Source of the DNA: JBOFEH01 sp051650265
Lineage (GTDB): Bacteria > Bacillota > Clostridia > Lachnospirales > Cellulosilyticaceae
Direction of reading: 5' to 3'
Assembly: GCA_051650265.1 (NCBI GenBank)
Contig: JBOFIR010000211.1
Coordinates: 1-14,993 of the forward strand
Length of the DNA stretch: 14,993 nucleotides
Shown in pieces: positions 13,755 through 14,993 of the stretch (the first letter of the stretch is position 1; the number at the start of each line of letters is the position of its first letter). The position numbers were made by a program, and so were the translations under genes. A model generated the notes under the pieces. That model had not been told where the DNA came from and made no database searches. It saw only the letters and a list, made by a program, of their open reading frames with translations.

Positions 13755-14993
13755 TTAAACTAATTTTTTAAGTTCAGCTGCAAGTAATTCAGCTTTTGTA
13801 CCAATAATAACTTGTAAGTTTTTATTATTGGGACGCATCATACCTGCCGCACCAAGGGCTTTCATTTCTTTCTCATCAACAATTGTTGAATCTTTAAGGG
13901 TGAGACGTAGACGTGTAATACAAGAATCTACTTCTACAATATTCTCTTGACCACCTAATTTTTCAAGGTAAAGTGCTGCTAAATCAGCTAAGCTTTGATC
14001 ACCTGATGTTTCACTTGTGCTTTCATCTGTATCATCTTCTCTACCTGGTGTTGAAATATTAAATTTCTTAATAAAGAATACAAAGAGTAGGAAGTAGATC
14101 ACAAATACAATCAGACCAATCGGGATCAGCCATAAGCCTTTTGTTGATAGTCCCATATTGAGTACATAGTCAATAAGACCTGCTGAGAATGTAAAGCCGT
14201 GACGAATCCCTAGTAGACTCACAACAGCCATCGTAATCCCTGATAATACAGCATGGATTGCATAAAGCACTGGCGCTAAGAACATGAACATAAATTCAAT
14301 AGGTTCTGTAATACCTGTTAAGAATGCTGTAAGTGCTACTGAGAATAAAGCCCCACCAATAGCTGCTTTATTTTTCTTTTTAGCACATACATACATTGCA
14401 AGTGCTGCTGCTGGAAGACCAAACATCATGATTGGGAAGAATCCAGCCATATACATCCCTGCTGTTGGATCCACAATACCTGCTGCAATATCTTGTGCAA
14501 AGTAACGGTTCAGGTCACCTGTTGCACCATTGAATTCACCTAAGTTAAACCAGAATAAGTTGTTAAATACATGGTGTAAGCCTGTAGGAAGTAAGATACG
14601 GTTTAAGAAACCAAATGTAAACTCCCCGATTCCACCACTATTAGCTGACCATTCACCTACAGCGTTAAGTACATTTTGAATAGGTGGCCATATATATCCG
14701 AGTGCCCCACCTACAGCTAAGGACGTGAGTCCTGTAACAATTGGTACAAAACGTTTGCCACCAAAGAATCCAAGGAAATCTGGTACTTTGATATTATTAA
14801 ATTTATTGTAGAGGTTCCCTGCGATAATACCTGCAATAATCCCACCAAAAGCATTAAGCTTAATCTCTGGGTTAATTGTAACTGCCGTTGTATCCAGTAT
14901 CAGATAACCAACAACCCCAGCTAGTGCTGCTGCACCATGATTTTCTTTTGCAAGTCCTACTGCAATACCTACTGCAAAAAGAAGTGGGAGGTT
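13755..14993 (-). CDS. nagE: PTS EIICB transporter, N-acetylglucosamine type (N-terminus beyond window)
   Basis: An open frame runs from the window edge to the stop at 13755, giving 412 residues; the first membrane helices are missing. The protein imports and phosphorylates an amino sugar or glucose via the phosphotransferase system. The EIIC part has GKRFVPIVTGL, the GLHHVFNNLFWFNLGEFNG block, AGFFPIMMFGLPAAALAMY, and the conserved TGITEPIEF loop, which follow E. coli NagE more closely than PtsG. A linker rich in Ser/Thr/Asp (starting PGREDDTDES) leads to the EIIB domain (about the last 78 residues) with phospho-accepting Cys in DSCITRLRL. No EIIA domain is fused at the C-terminus. The specificity for GlcNAc is inferred from similarity. 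Its placement beside two wall hydrolases suggests, but does not prove, use in wall-sugar recovery. Confidence 0.88.
   Translation of the reverse strand, partial: NLPLLFAVGIAVGLAKENHGAAALAGVVGYLILDTTAVTINPEIKLNAFGGIIAGIIAGNLYNKFNNIKVPDFLGFFGGKRFVPIVTGLTSLAVGGALGYIWPPIQNVLNAVGEWSANSGGIGEFTFGFLNRILLPTGLHHVFNNLFWFNLGEFNGATGDLNRYFAQDIAAGIVDPTAGMYMAGFFPIMMFGLPAAALAMYVCAKKKNKAAIGGALFSVALTAFLTGITEPIEFMFMFLAPVLYAIHAVLSGITMAVVSLLGIRHGFTFSAGLIDYVLNMGLSTKGLWLIPIGLIVFVIYFLLFVFFIKKFNISTPGREDDTDESTSETSGDQSLADLAALYLEKLGGQENIVEVDSCITRLRLTLKDSTIVDEKEMKALGAAGMMRPNNKNLQVIIGTKAELLAAELKKLV

Overview
The window is low-GC chromosomal DNA from a spore-forming member of the Firmicutes, most likely an anaerobic clostridium (Lachnospiraceae-type). 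The evidence is AT-rich codon use, strong AGGAGG-type ribosome binding sites, an alpha/beta small acid-soluble spore protein, a Spo0E-like phosphatase, a sporulation-type polysaccharide deacetylase, and a B12-dependent class II ribonucleotide reductase. I see no mobile element, CRISPR array, rRNA or tRNA. It reads as ordinary core chromosome with a few unusual genes.

Left part (1-3790): a truncated zinc-ribbon membrane protein and an SASP gene with a good sigma-G-type promoter lie on the minus strand. On the plus strand a sigma-A promoter drives a lysine riboswitch leader and the asd-dapA-dapB operon. This makes aspartate semialdehyde and then the diaminopimelate/lysine precursors. The 499-base stretch 562-1060 holds the SASP promoter, the asd promoter, the L-box aptamer, a mappable antiterminator and an intrinsic terminator. 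A palindromic bidirectional terminator at 3751-3788 separates this operon from the converging minus-strand genes.

Middle part (3788-7463, minus strand): a likely three-gene operon (M48/YgjP-like metallopeptidase, corrinoid adenosyltransferase CobO, unknown eight-helix membrane protein). Before it lie a tandem-OB-fold single-strand DNA-binding protein and a 196-residue protein that looks like a degenerate Mur ligase central domain without its ATP-binding loop.

Nucleotide reduction (7464-10652): nrdJ is transcribed divergently from the Mur-like gene. A near-consensus NrdR box and a weak second site one 31-bp register away lie in the shared intergenic region. The adenosyltransferase upstream could supply the AdoCbl that NrdJ needs. 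A Spo0E-like gene follows, and an 18-bp perfect-stem bidirectional terminator closes this block.

Right part (11008-14993, minus strand): a secreted or anchored polysaccharide deacetylase, two paralogous secreted NlpC/P60 cell-wall hydrolases, and the C-terminal 412 residues of a GlcNAc-type PTS EIICB transporter. Each NlpC/P60 gene has a perfect TTGACA-17-TATAAT promoter and a similar inverted repeat abutting the -10 box. The 300-base gap 13455-13754 holds only the promoter and inverted repeat of the second hydrolase and the terminator of the PTS gene.

The observations most worth a second look are the Mur-ligase-like pseudoenzyme (6873-7463), the NrdR-type divergent control region (7558-7651), the shared operator-like repeats at the two hydrolase promoters, and the tandem-OB SSB. 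I found no clear novel multi-gene system.
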